Source: Leucobacter exalbidus (lineage in GTDB: Bacteria; Actinomycetota; Actinomycetes; Actinomycetales; Microbacteriaceae). Taken from it: a stretch of 64,000 nt of DNA. Position numbers and translations under genes: made by a program. The notes under the pieces are model-generated. The model was not told the DNA's origin. It made no database searches and was given only the letters and a program-made list of their open reading frames with translations. Below, piece after piece: positions 15,454-24,095 of this stretch. Positions within the stretch are counted from its first letter, which is position 1; each line of letters begins with the position of its first letter. The stretch spans positions 2,914,001-2,978,000 of the forward strand of contig NZ_JAFIDA010000001.1 in NCBI RefSeq assembly GCF_017834145.1. Reading direction: 5' to 3'.

Positions 15454-15487
15454 GGCCAGCAGCCGAGGGAAACCTAGGCTGCTGGCC
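15454..15487. terminator. Hairpin at the end of the LacI-family gene
   Basis: An 11-bp stem (GGCCAGCAGCC at 15454-15464 with 15477-15487) overlaps the minus-strand stop codon and follows the plus-strand GMC remnant. It may end transcription from either side, but there is no clear T-tract. Confidence 0.45.
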
Positions 15488-16493
15488 GGGCCGTTGAGGA
15501 GCGCACGCGCAGTTCGTAGGGGAGGGGCGTCGCCGTAGGAGCTGGCACCTCGCCCCGGCCTGGCTCGAGCTCATTCATCAAGACGTCGACGGCGCGCTCA
15601 CCCTGCACCCGAGGAAACTGGGCGACCGTGGTGAGTCCAAAGAATTCAGCAAGGTCGTGATCGTCGATGCCCACGATCGAGACGTCGCCGGGCACGCTGA
15701 GGCCCAGATCACGGGCGGCGAGGATCGATCCGAACGCCATCTCGTCTGACGCCGCAAAAATGGCGGTGGGTCGGTCGCGCGGGTTGCCCAGCAACTGCTT
15801 CGCGGCGGTGTAGCCGCCCGGCACCATGAAATCTGCGGCGGCAAACAGGCGCGGGTCGACGGTGAGGCCGGCCTCGGTGAGCGCACTCTCGTAGCCGATG
15901 CGGCGGTGCGAGGGGAGATGGAAGTCGAGATCGAACTCGCTGCTGCCGCCGATGTGTGCGATACGAGTGTGCCCCAGGCTAATGAGGTGCTCGGTCGCGA
16001 GTTTTGCAATGGCCCCGTCGTCGATGGCGAGGGTGTGTACCCCGGGAATGGGGCCGCCGACCCCCACGAGGGGTTTGCCGAGTTCGTGCAGCCTCGTCAC
16101 TTCTGGCGGGGTGAGCTCAAGTGACACCGCGATGACGGCGTCCACCCGCTGGCGCATCAAAAAGTGTTCGAAGACGCTGGCGCGCTCTTGGCCGTCTCCC
16201 GCAAGGTTGTAGAGGGTGAGGTCGTAGCCGTGGCGCAGCAGCGCCTGCTGCGCCCCCTCGAGCACCGAGGAAAAGAACCAACGATTCAGAAATGGTACGA
16301 CCACGCCGATGTTGCGGGTGCGGCCCGAGGCCAGGCTGGAGGCGTTCGATGACACTACATAGCCGAGCTGACCGGCGGCCTTCTCGACCTTGGCGCGCGA
16401 GGCGGGTGAGACGTGACCGCGGCCGCTCAAGGCGCGAGAGACCGTCGCGGTTGAGACTCCCGCGAGTTTTGCGACCTCTTCAATGCTGGCCAT
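15474..16493 (-). CDS. LacI-family transcriptional regulator (maltose/maltodextrin type)
   Basis: The 339-residue protein starts with a LacI helix-turn-helix, SIEEVAKLAGVSTATVSRALSG, then the hinge helix SSNASSLASGRTRNIGVVVP and a periplasmic-binding-protein-like effector domain containing FAASDEMAFG and VSIVGIDDHDLAEFFGLTTV. It is placed directly beside a GH13 glucosidase and a MalE/F/G transporter and is the best candidate for binding the TGTAAGCGCTT-type sites at 18312 and 18410. It probably represses these genes until a maltodextrin or glucose-derived effector binds. ATG 16493 begins at the family's expected position, with GAGGGGC nearby upstream. Confidence 0.9.
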   Translation of the reverse strand: MASIEEVAKLAGVSTATVSRALSGRGHVSPASRAKVEKAAGQLGYVVSSNASSLASGRTRNIGVVVPFLNRWFFSSVLEGAQQALLRHGYDLTLYNLAGDGQERASVFEHFLMRQRVDAVIAVSLELTPPEVTRLHELGKPLVGVGGPIPGVHTLAIDDGAIAKLATEHLISLGHTRIAHIGGSSEFDLDFHLPSHRRIGYESALTEAGLTVDPRLFAAADFMVPGGYTAAKQLLGNPRDRPTAIFAASDEMAFGSILAARDLGLSVPGDVSIVGIDDHDLAEFFGLTTVAQFPRVQGERAVDVLMNELEPGRGEVPAPTATPLPYELRVRSSTARPAA

Positions 16494-16532
16494 AGCCCCT
16501 CAATTTCTGAACTGTTCTAGTGTAACGACAAG

Positions 16533-16569
16533 TATTCGGGCGAATGACCTGAGGTCACCCGCCCGAATA
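16533..16569. terminator. Imperfect hairpin downstream of the GH13 gene
   Basis: TATTCGGGC at 16533-16541 pairs with 16561-16569, and TGACCT pairs with AGGTCA in the inner part, giving a long imperfect stem. It lies between the GH13 stop and the LacI-family start on the minus strand and may separate their transcripts. Confidence 0.5.
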
Positions 16570-16637
16570 TGCTTGTTGTTGAGTTACTGCGCTGCTGAGC
16601 TACTGCGCTGCCGCGTTGCTGAACTGCTGCGTCGCGG

Positions 16638-18281
16638 TTACGCCTCGAGCCACACCGTGGTGTTGGGCTCGAGCGTGGTGCCGTCAACCGGCGCGCTCGC
16701 CAGCAGCACGCGTGCCGCGGGCAGCTCAATGGCGGTGTCGCCGGTGTTCGCGACCACGATCACGCTTTCGTTGCGGAAGGCCACCACTGACTCGGGGTAT
16801 CCCGCGACCCAGGTCAGACTGCCCGATCCGAGCTGGCGTTCGCGCCTGAGCGTGAGCAGCGCGCGGTACATCGACAGCGTTGATGTGGGGTCCTCGCGCT
16901 GCGCGTCGCGCGCGAGAAGGCCCCAGGTTTCTGGCTGCGGCAGCCACGGGGTGCCCGCCGGGCCAAACCCGAAGGCGTGCGCGTCGGCTTCCCAGGGCAG
17001 CGGCACTCGGCAGCCGTCGCGCCCATAGCGTTCACCGTTCGTGCGAAACCACGTGGGATCTTGGCGTGCGTCGTCGGGCAGATCGATGACCTCGGGCAGG
17101 CCAAGTTCTTCACCCTGGTAGAGGTATGCCGATCCGGGCAGAGCCAGCATCAGTGCGGTTGCCGCGCGAGCGCGCCGCAGCCCGGGCGCATATTCGGGCA
17201 GCCCGAGGGAACGCGGGCCGAGGCCGTGACCCTGGGGGTTCACGGCCGTCACCGAGAGACGGGTCGCGTGGCGCACCACATCGTGGTTCGAGAGCACCCA
17301 GGTGGAGGGGGCGCCGACGCCGTGGAATGCGGCGATTGACTCATCGATGACCTCGCGTAGGGCGTGCGCGTTCCAGGGGGTTTCGAGGTAGGCGAAGTTG
17401 AATGCCTGGTGCATTTCGTCGGGGCGCACCCAGTTGGCGACGCGGGGGAGCGGATCGACCCAGGCCTCGGCCGCGAGCACCCGTTCGCCGGGGTACTCGT
17501 CGAGCAGCTTGCGCCAGTCGCGGTAGATCTCGTGCACACCGTTTTGTCCCCAGTAGGGCGCGGCGACCTCAGGGTCTTCGGCTCCGCCGCCCATGCTGCC
17601 GCCGTCGATGGGTGGGGTGAAATCGGGGAGGCCATCCGCCTTGATCATGCCGTGGGCGACGTCGACGCGGAAGCCGTCGACCTCGCGATCGAGCCAGAAG
17701 CGCAGGATGCGCCTGAACTCCTCGCGCACCTCTTCGTTCGTCCAGTCGAAGTCGGGCTGTGAGCTGTCAAAGAGGTGCAGGTACCACTGGCCGGGGGTGC
17801 CGTCTGCCTCGGTGAGGCGGGTCCACGCCGGGCCACCGAACACCGATTCCCAGTTGTTGGGGGGCTCGTTGCCCTCGGGCCCGCGACCCTCGCGGAAGAG
17901 GTAACGCGCGCGCTCAGGGCTGCCGGGGGCCGAGGCTAGTGCGGCCTGGAACCACGGGTGGGCGTCAGAGGAGTGGTTGGGCACGAGGTCAACGATGACT
18001 CGCAGCTGCCGGGCGTGCGCCTCGGCCACGAGGGCATCAAAGTCGGCGAGCGTGCCAAACAGCGGATCGATGTCGCAGTAGTCGGCAACGTCGTAGCCGG
18101 CGTCCTTCTGCGGTGAGGTGTAGAACGGCGAGATCCAGATGGCGTCGATGCCCAATTCCTGCAGTGAGGCAAGGCGTGACGTGATGCCGGCAAGGTCACC
18201 CATGCCGTCACCGTTTGAATCTGCAAACGAGCGGGGATAGATCTGGTAGATCGCGGCGGTGCGCCACCATTCTGAAGTCAT
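16638..18281 (-). CDS. GH13 alpha-glucosidase (oligo-1,6-/alpha-1,4-glucosidase type)
   Basis: The 547-residue enzyme carries all conserved GH13 regions: DLVPNHSSDAHPWF (region I), DGFRVDVAHGM with the nucleophilic Asp (region II), VLAAEAWV with the acid Glu (region III) and VLSNHDVVRHATR with the transition-state Asp (region IV). QPDFDWTNEEVREEF is typical of the intracellular alpha-glucosidase/oligo-1,6-glucosidase subfamily. No signal peptide is visible, so it should hydrolyse imported maltodextrins in the cytosol. It is divergent from malE across a region holding two LacI-type operators, which points to shared control. Confidence 0.93.
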   Translation of the reverse strand: MTSEWWRTAAIYQIYPRSFADSNGDGMGDLAGITSRLASLQELGIDAIWISPFYTSPQKDAGYDVADYCDIDPLFGTLADFDALVAEAHARQLRVIVDLVPNHSSDAHPWFQAALASAPGSPERARYLFREGRGPEGNEPPNNWESVFGGPAWTRLTEADGTPGQWYLHLFDSSQPDFDWTNEEVREEFRRILRFWLDREVDGFRVDVAHGMIKADGLPDFTPPIDGGSMGGGAEDPEVAAPYWGQNGVHEIYRDWRKLLDEYPGERVLAAEAWVDPLPRVANWVRPDEMHQAFNFAYLETPWNAHALREVIDESIAAFHGVGAPSTWVLSNHDVVRHATRLSVTAVNPQGHGLGPRSLGLPEYAPGLRRARAATALMLALPGSAYLYQGEELGLPEVIDLPDDARQDPTWFRTNGERYGRDGCRVPLPWEADAHAFGFGPAGTPWLPQPETWGLLARDAQREDPTSTLSMYRALLTLRRERQLGSGSLTWVAGYPESVVAFRNESVIVVANTGDTAIELPAARVLLASAPVDGTTLEPNTTVWLEA

Positions 18282-18311
18282 GCGAACACGGTACCCGAAG
18301 TTTTCAGAAAA

Positions 18312-18325
18312 TGGAAGCGCTTACA
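18312..18325. promoter_or_regulatory. LacI-type operator, GH13-proximal
   Basis: TGGAAGCGCTTACA contains the AAGCGCTT core of LacI-family operators and reads TGTAAGCGCTTCCA on the other strand. It lies 31 bp before the GH13 start. Confidence 0.72.
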
Positions 18326-18380
18326 TTTTGGGTCGAAACACGTGTGGGTAACGTGTCTATATCGAATTCAAACAAGCCAT

Positions 18381-18409
18381 TTGTCAAAGTGTCGTTCACA
18401 AGGTATAAA
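18381..18409 (+). promoter_or_regulatory. malE promoter
   Basis: TTGTCA at 18381-18386 and TATAAA at 18404-18409 are separated by exactly 17 bp, a good housekeeping sigma promoter, unusually AT-rich for this genome. The downstream operator at 18410 begins right after the -10 box, so repressor binding would block it. Confidence 0.75.
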
Positions 18410-18423
18410 TGTAACCGCTTGCA
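18410..18423. promoter_or_regulatory. LacI-type operator, malE-proximal
   Basis: TGTAACCGCTTGCA shares the TGTAA-CGCTT-CA frame with 18312-18325 and directly abuts the malE -10 element. The central G-to-C change removes perfect symmetry, so binding may be weaker than at the other site. Confidence 0.7.
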
Positions 18424-18545
18424 CAAAGTGAGCGCCACACACCAAGGAACGGCCGCAAGCTCGCGGATCTGGTTCATCGCAGAACCGGGCAGTATCACCC
18501 CGCCAGCGCCGTCGCCGAACTGAAGTTTTGAAGAAGGGCACACCA

Positions 18546-19790
18546 ATGAGGGTGACAAAGAAGAGCCTGCTTTCTGTCGGGGCTGTCGCAGCCATCGTGA
18601 CGCTTGGTCTCACGAGCTGCTCGTCTGGCGAAAGCGGAGCCGAAAAGGAAACGACCTCGCCTGAGGCCGCCGCGAGCAGCCTGACGGTGTGGGTTGACGC
18701 TGAGCGCGTTGATGCACTGCAGGGTGCAGCCGACAGCTACTCCGAAGAAAAGGGCATCGAGGTCAACCTCGTCGGTAAAGACACCGCCGACATCAAGGAT
18801 GACTTCATCCAGCAGGTTCCCACCGGTAAGGGCCCCGACGTTGTCATGGGCGCCCACGACTGGCTCGGTGAGCTCTCCACCAACGGTGTCGTGGCCCCGA
18901 TCGAGCTCGGCGACTCTGCCGCCGACTACCTCCCCGTCGCGGTTGACGCCGCCACCTATGAGGGCACCACCTACCTGCTGCCCTACGCCGTCGAGAACAT
19001 CGCGGTGCTGCGCAACACCGAACTGGTGCCCGAGCCCGCCGCCGACTTTGACGACATGATCGCCAAGGGCCAGGCCGCCGGCCTCGACCAGCCGTTCGTG
19101 GTCGAGCAGGGCGCCGAGGGTAACCCCTACCACCTGTACCCCTTCCAGACCGCGTTCGGCGCCCCCGTATTTGGGAGCAACGACGAGGGCTATGACCCCG
19201 CTGATTTGCAGATCGGTAACGCTGGTGGCGATGATTTCGCGGCCTGGCTCGGCAGCCAGGGCAAGAACGGCACCGGCGTCTTCAACACCGACATCGACGG
19301 TGATATCGCCAAGCAGTCCTTCCTCGACGGCAAAGCAGCCTTCTGGCTCACCGGCCCCTGGAACGTCGGCGCAGCCACCGACGCCGGCATCGATGTCGCC
19401 ATCGACACGGTGCCCAGCCCGACCGACGCAGCCGCCGCACCGTTCGCCGGTGTGAAGGGCTTCTTCGTCTCAGCTGAGTCAAAGAACAAGGTTGCCGCGA
19501 ACGACTTCCTCGTGAACTACATTGGCACCGAAGACGTGCAGATGGATCTGTTTGCTTCGGGTAACGTGCTCCCGGCCCTCGCCGCAGCGGCAGAGGAAGC
19601 CTCAAAGGATCCGATCATTGCCGGCTTCGCGGCAGTGGGCGCAGAATCGGTTCCCATGCCCGCCATCCCCGCCATGGGCGCTGTCTGGGAAAACTGGGGC
19701 ATCGCTGAGGCTACCGTCATCAACGGCGCTGACCCGAAGGCGACCTGGCAGAAAATGGCTGCCGACGTGCAGTCACTGATCGACGGCTAA
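18546..19790 (+). CDS. malE: Maltose/maltodextrin ABC transporter substrate-binding lipoprotein
   Basis: The 414-residue product starts with a lipoprotein signal, basic RVTKKS then a hydrophobic stretch ending LTSCSS, so it should be anchored to the outer face of the membrane. The mature part has the MalE-like fold, with LTVWVDAERVDALQ at the start, GPDVVMGAHDWLGEL, the Leu-Pro-Tyr region YLLPYAVENIAVLRN, AAFWLTGPWN and PMPAIPAMGAVWENWG near the end, all typical of maltodextrin binders. ATG 18546 is preferred over an upstream TTG because of the AAGAAGGG ribosome site. It has its own promoter and is followed by malF and malG. Confidence 0.92.
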   Translation: MRVTKKSLLSVGAVAAIVTLGLTSCSSGESGAEKETTSPEAAASSLTVWVDAERVDALQGAADSYSEEKGIEVNLVGKDTADIKDDFIQQVPTGKGPDVVMGAHDWLGELSTNGVVAPIELGDSAADYLPVAVDAATYEGTTYLLPYAVENIAVLRNTELVPEPAADFDDMIAKGQAAGLDQPFVVEQGAEGNPYHLYPFQTAFGAPVFGSNDEGYDPADLQIGNAGGDDFAAWLGSQGKNGTGVFNTDIDGDIAKQSFLDGKAAFWLTGPWNVGAATDAGIDVAIDTVPSPTDAAAAPFAGVKGFFVSAESKNKVAANDFLVNYIGTEDVQMDLFASGNVLPALAAAAEEASKDPIIAGFAAVGAESVPMPAIPAMGAVWENWGIAEATVINGADPKATWQKMAADVQSLIDG

Positions 19791-19822
19791 CACCCGCATC
19801 ACCCTCGGGTGATCCCCACCTA

Positions 19823-19859
19823 TGCGGTGGTGCGGCAGAACACCTGCCGCACCACCGCA
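19823..19859 (+). other. Strong intercistronic hairpin between malE and malF
   Basis: A perfect 16-bp stem, TGCGGTGGTGCGGCAG at 19823-19838 with 19844-19859, closes a 5-base loop. There is no T-tract, so it probably protects the malE mRNA or partly attenuates reading into malF-malG, giving more binding protein than permease, as known for binding-protein operons generally. Confidence 0.75.
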
Positions 19860-19925
19860 GCGGTGACCGGCATGCAACCGCGTGCCCGCTAATCGCTGAC
19901 GATTGAAATGAAAGATCTGGGCAGA

Positions 19926-21539
19926 ATGAGCATCAAGACTGACGACGACGCCGTCTCAGGCGTGAAACTGACAAAGCGTCAGCGGCGCGCGTCACACATC
20001 GCTGACGCAGCAGCCGGGGGCGTGAAAGTACTGTTGCTCAAGCTGCTCTTGCTTGGCGTCGTTGACGCCGTCGCCATCTACGGCGTGGTGATCCTCGCGA
20101 CCGCAGGTCAGTGGCTCGTCGCCGCCATCGTGGTGGGGGTGGCCGCGATCGTGAACTGGATCTACTTCTCGCGGCGCAAACTCCCCGCGAAGTACCTCGC
20201 GCCCGGCGTCATCTTCCTCATCCTGTTTCAGGTGTTTGTGCTCGTCTACACGGGGTACATCGCCTTCACGAACTACGGCACCGGGCACAACGGCTCGAAA
20301 GACCAGGCCGTTTCATCGCTGATGTCATCATCGCTTGAGCGCGTCGAAGACTCGCGCGCTTACCCGGTAACGGTGGTGGACCAGGCGGGCACGCTCGGCC
20401 TGCTCGTCACCGATGCCGACGGCGAAGCGATGCTCGGCACCGCAGATACCCCGCTCGCTCCCGTCAACGCCACGATTGAAGACGGTCGGGCGGTGGCGGC
20501 CGACGGCTGGTCGACGCTGCAGTTCGCCGACGTCATCGCCCGCACCGACGCTATCTCGGAGCTTTCGGTGCCGTTCTCTGACGACCCCAATGACGGGGCG
20601 CTGCGCACCCCCGACGGGGCCAGCGCCTACCTCTACACCTCGAGCCTGACCTACGACGAGCAGGCCGGGTCGATGACCAACCTTGACACCGGCACGGTGT
20701 ACCAAGATAACGGCACGGGGGCCTTCACCTCAGAGGCCGGCGAAGTGCTGATGCCCGGCTGGCAGATTCCCATCGGCGCCGACAACTTTGTGCGCGCGGT
20801 CACCGACCAGCGGCTCACCGGCCCCCTCGTCTACGTCACCCTGTGGACCTTCGCCTTCGCGCTAATCTCGGTCGCCTCAACCTTCTTCCTCGGTCTGCTG
20901 CTCGCCATGGTGTTCAACGACGCCCGCATGCGAGGCCGCAAGTACTACCGCGTGCTGATGATCTTGCCCTACGCGGTGCCCTCGTTCCTATCGGCCCTGA
21001 TCTGGGCGGGCATGATGAACGAGAGCTTCGGGTTCATCAACCAGGTGCTGTTCGGCGGGGCCTCGATACCCTGGCTCACTGATCCGGTGCTCGCCAAATT
21101 CTCGGTGCTGCTCGTGAACCTGTGGCTCGGATTCCCCTACATGTTCCTCGTGTGCACCGGCGCCCTGCAATCCATCCCCGATGAGCTACAAGAAGCCGCC
21201 AGGGTCGACGGTGCCAGCCCATGGTCGGTGTTCCGCCTGATCAAACTGCCGCTGCTGCTCGTCTCGGTGGCGCCGCTGTTGATCGCCTCGTTTGCGTTCA
21301 ACTTCAACAACTTCAACGTCATCTACATGCTCACCGACGGCGGCCCGCGCGATGCGAGCGCCCCGATTCCCGTGGGGCACACCGACATCTTGATCTCGAT
21401 GGTCTACAAGGTGGCCTTCACCGGGCAAACCCGCGACTATGGGCTCGCCAGCGCCTACTCGATCATCATCTTCATCATCGTGGCCATCATCTCGGTCATC
21501 GCCTTCCGCCGCACTAAGTCACTCGAGGAGCTGAGCTGA
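19926..21539 (+). CDS. malF: Maltose ABC transporter permease MalF
   Basis: The protein has an N-terminal pair of hydrophobic segments, a transmembrane helix near FLILFQVFVLVYTGYIAFTN, then a large extracytoplasmic domain of roughly 170 residues before the core helices. The latter recalls the P2 loop of E. coli MalF, which contacts MalE. The ABC permease coupling motif is ELQEAARVDGASPWSVFRLI. The frame can start at 19908 or 19926; I prefer 19926 because charged MSIKTDDD begins there, but neither has a strong ribosome site. Its stop overlaps the malG start by one base. No ATP-binding subunit is encoded nearby, so an ATPase shared with other sugar importers is expected. Confidence 0.9.
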   Translation: MSIKTDDDAVSGVKLTKRQRRASHIADAAAGGVKVLLLKLLLLGVVDAVAIYGVVILATAGQWLVAAIVVGVAAIVNWIYFSRRKLPAKYLAPGVIFLILFQVFVLVYTGYIAFTNYGTGHNGSKDQAVSSLMSSSLERVEDSRAYPVTVVDQAGTLGLLVTDADGEAMLGTADTPLAPVNATIEDGRAVAADGWSTLQFADVIARTDAISELSVPFSDDPNDGALRTPDGASAYLYTSSLTYDEQAGSMTNLDTGTVYQDNGTGAFTSEAGEVLMPGWQIPIGADNFVRAVTDQRLTGPLVYVTLWTFAFALISVASTFFLGLLLAMVFNDARMRGRKYYRVLMILPYAVPSFLSALIWAGMMNESFGFINQVLFGGASIPWLTDPVLAKFSVLLVNLWLGFPYMFLVCTGALQSIPDELQEAARVDGASPWSVFRLIKLPLLLVSVAPLLIASFAFNFNNFNVIYMLTDGGPRDASAPIPVGHTDILISMVYKVAFTGQTRDYGLASAYSIIIFIIVAIISVIAFRRTKSLEELS

Positions 21540-22534
21540 TGGCTACCAACGACCCGCTGCCCACCGGCCCCGGCGCAATGCGCGCCGACGTTGCCGACAA
21601 CTTCGACGATCTCTCGACCCGCGCCGCCGTGCTGCCGGGGCGTCGCGGCGGTGCCATCCGCCCGAACAACAAGCGACCGTTTAACCTGCGACGCTGGTTC
21701 GCGGCCACCGGGTGGCGTCACCTTGTGGGCATCGCGATCGTGATCTTCTCGCTGTTTCCGATCGTGTTCGTGATTTCGTCATCGCTGAACCCCAACGGCA
21801 CGCTTACCGGATCAAACGCGCTGTTTTCCAAGATCGGCCTCGACAGCTACACGCGCATTCTCAACGACCCCAAGGTGCCCTTCCTTACCTGGTTCGGCAA
21901 CACCCTGATCATCTCGGGCATCACCGCGTTCTTGACGGTCTTTCTGGGCGCGCTTGCGGCCTACTCGTTCTCGCGCATGCGCTTCGCCGGCCGCCGGTTT
22001 GGGCTCATCGCGATCGTCGTCATCCAGATGTTCCCGCAGCTGCTCGCGGTCGTCGCGATCTTCCTGCTGATGAGCGCGATCGGTGACCTGTTCCCCGCGA
22101 TCGGGCTGAACACGCACATCGGCCTGATCATGGTGTACCTCGGGGGCGCCCTCGGCGTGAATACCTTCCTGATGTACGGCTTCTTTAACACCGTGCCCGT
22201 GTCGATCGACGAGGCCGCAAAGCTCGACGGCGCAGGTCACGCGCGCATCTTCTTCACGATCATTCTGCGGCTCGTGGCGCCGATTCTCTCGGTCGTGGCG
22301 CTGCTGTCATTTATCGCCTCGGTGAACGAGTTCGTGGTGGCCTCGGTGCTGCTCATCGACACCGACCAGCAGACGCTGGCCGTCGGGCTCACCAAGCTCG
22401 TGTCGAACCCGCGCTACGCCGACTGGAGCGCGTTCTCGGCCGGCGCCGTGATCGCAGCCCTGCCCGTGGTTGCACTGTTCTTGTTCCTGCAGAAATACAT
22501 CGTCGGTGGCCTCACCGCGGGCTCGGTGAAATAG
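21539..22534 (+). CDS. malG: Maltose ABC transporter permease MalG
   Basis: The 331-residue inner-membrane subunit has six core hydrophobic helices after a 65-residue hydrophilic, Asp/Arg-rich N-terminus that is longer than in enteric MalG. The coupling motif SIDEAAKLDGAGHARIFFTI matches the EAA loop that docks to the ATPase. FLTVFLGALAAYSFSRMRF and the C-terminal GGLTAGSVK ending are standard for MalG. ATG overlaps the malF stop (TGATG), so translation is coupled. It is the last gene of the operon; a convergent AraC-type gene follows after 33 bp. Confidence 0.92.
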   Translation: MATNDPLPTGPGAMRADVADNFDDLSTRAAVLPGRRGGAIRPNNKRPFNLRRWFAATGWRHLVGIAIVIFSLFPIVFVISSSLNPNGTLTGSNALFSKIGLDSYTRILNDPKVPFLTWFGNTLIISGITAFLTVFLGALAAYSFSRMRFAGRRFGLIAIVVIQMFPQLLAVVAIFLLMSAIGDLFPAIGLNTHIGLIMVYLGGALGVNTFLMYGFFNTVPVSIDEAAKLDGAGHARIFFTIILRLVAPILSVVALLSFIASVNEFVVASVLLIDTDQQTLAVGLTKLVSNPRYADWSAFSAGAVIAALPVVALFLFLQKYIVGGLTAGSVK

Positions 22535-22567
22535 CCGCAGGAGGTATTGCGCGCTCGGTGGATCTCG

Positions 22568-23500
22568 CTACCGGGCGCGCAGTTCGCTCGGGCTGATGCC
22601 GTAAGCGTTCTTGAACACCCGGCTGAAATGCGCGGCATCGGCGAAGCCCCAGCGCGCGGCAATCGCGGCAATGGGAAGAAGCGCATGCCCCGGATCAAGA
22701 AGATCTGCCCGGCAGCGTTCGAGGCGGCGCTCACGAATCCAGGTCGACACCGTGGTGTCTGCCTGGCGAAACAGTGAGTGCAGGTGACGCGTCGAAATGT
22801 AGTGCGCGCTGGCGATCGAACCGGGGGAGAGGTCTGTCGACCCCAGGTGGTCATCGATATAGCCATACACGCGCTGCAGCAGCTGCTGGTGCGGGTCGCG
22901 GGTGTCTGCGCTCGCGTCCAAAATGCTCGCAAACAGGGTGGAAACAAGGTCGAGGCTCGTGTGCGCGAGTTTCACGCGCACCCGATCGGTGAGCGGCGAG
23001 AGCTGGGCCGGAAACTGCGATAGGAACGCCGAGATTACGGGAGTGAGCCCGATGTGCTCCCTGCCCAGCGAGACCGCGGTGAGTTGCTCGGTGATGGGGG
23101 CGGGGAGGTCGAGCCGGTTCTTCGGAAACATCATGATGACATTGCGAATGTCTTCGGTGAACACCAATGAGTAGGGCCGTGACGTGTCATACACCGACAG
23201 GTCACCCGCCTGCATCACGACCTCGCGGCCGTCTTGCACGAGCACCCCGCTGCCCGCAAGCAACAGGCTGAGCTTGTAGTATCCGCTGCCCCCGGTCGCA
23301 ATGGTTTCGGGGGTGCGCTCAACGAGGTGGGGCCTGGCGACCACCTCAGAGAACACGACATCGTCGGCGTCAGCTGTGCTGAGTTTGGCGGCGAACGGCT
23401 CGCGCCCGTCGGCGGTCACGCGCAACGGCACGAATGACTGTGATGCGAGCGATCGAAACGTGCCGATGTTGTCTGCCCGCGCGCCAGTACTATTCACCAC
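22568..23500 (-). CDS. AraC-family transcriptional regulator
   Basis: The 310-residue protein has an N-terminal cupin-like sensing domain (PLRVTADGREPFAAKL, SLLLAGSGVLVQDGREVVMQAGDLSVYDTSRPY split across the domain) and a C-terminal double helix-turn-helix with ISTRHLHSLFR and WGFADAAHFSRVFKNAYGISPSELR. The layout fits the AraC_binding_2 group whose members often control catabolism of aromatic or amine compounds. It is convergent with malG and divergent from the DUF1622 gene, so a role in maltose control is unlikely. Its target is unknown. Confidence 0.88.
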   Translation of the reverse strand: MVNSTGARADNIGTFRSLASQSFVPLRVTADGREPFAAKLSTADADDVVFSEVVARPHLVERTPETIATGGSGYYKLSLLLAGSGVLVQDGREVVMQAGDLSVYDTSRPYSLVFTEDIRNVIMMFPKNRLDLPAPITEQLTAVSLGREHIGLTPVISAFLSQFPAQLSPLTDRVRVKLAHTSLDLVSTLFASILDASADTRDPHQQLLQRVYGYIDDHLGSTDLSPGSIASAHYISTRHLHSLFRQADTTVSTWIRERRLERCRADLLDPGHALLPIAAIAARWGFADAAHFSRVFKNAYGISPSELRAR

Positions 23501-23675
23501 TCGACATCCACCTCATTGCGTCTATCTGCCTAACAGCCTTGATCTGCAGCGTAGATCACGCAGCTCAACCGTAGCCGAGAGACTACACCGTGCCGGCCTA
23601 TCTGAATGATTGATGATCGCTACATTCCACCTACCTGAGCCCTGTGCTTCGCATGCCCACCGCTAAGCTGTGCGC

Positions 23676-24077
23676 ATGCGCATTGAGGCCTGGTTCGAAG
23701 TGATCGTGACGGTGATTGAATTCACCGGTGTCGTAGCCGTCGTGGCGGGGTTTGTGATTGCCGCCGTGCTCGCGGTGCGGGCGCTGCGACGTGGGGCCGG
23801 CGGCGCGGCAGCCTATCAAGCGCTGCGCACCACGATCGGCGGCTCGATTCTGCTCGGCCTTGAGATCTTTGTCGCCGCCGACATTATTCACACGCTGTCG
23901 GCGCCCTCGCTCGAAGACGCCGCAGTGCTCGGGCTGATCGTGGTGATTCGTACGGTGCTGAGCATGTCGATTCAGATCGAGATCGAGGGCGTGCTGCCCT
24001 GGCGCCGCGCGCTCACCACGAGCGGCGGGCAGGTGCTGGCCGGGGAAATCGCGAAGCAGGCGACTGCCGCGCGATAA
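23676..24077 (+). CDS. DUF1622 family membrane protein
   Basis: The 133-residue protein has three hydrophobic segments: IVTVIEFTGVVAVVAGFVIA near the start, SILLGLEIFVAADIIHTL in the middle and VLGLIVVIRTVLSMSIQIEIEG towards the end. The LGLEIFVAADII and RTVLSMSIQIEIEG patterns are those of DUF1622, a widespread small integral membrane family without a known function. ATG 23676 is chosen over a GTG six bases earlier. It starts 175 bp from the divergent AraC-type regulator and ends 18 bp from a convergent gene, so it is probably transcribed alone. Confidence 0.82.
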   Translation: MRIEAWFEVIVTVIEFTGVVAVVAGFVIAAVLAVRALRRGAGGAAAYQALRTTIGGSILLGLEIFVAADIIHTLSAPSLEDAAVLGLIVVIRTVLSMSIQIEIEGVLPWRRALTTSGGQVLAGEIAKQATAAR

Positions 24078-24095
24078 CCCCGGGGCCAGCGGTGG

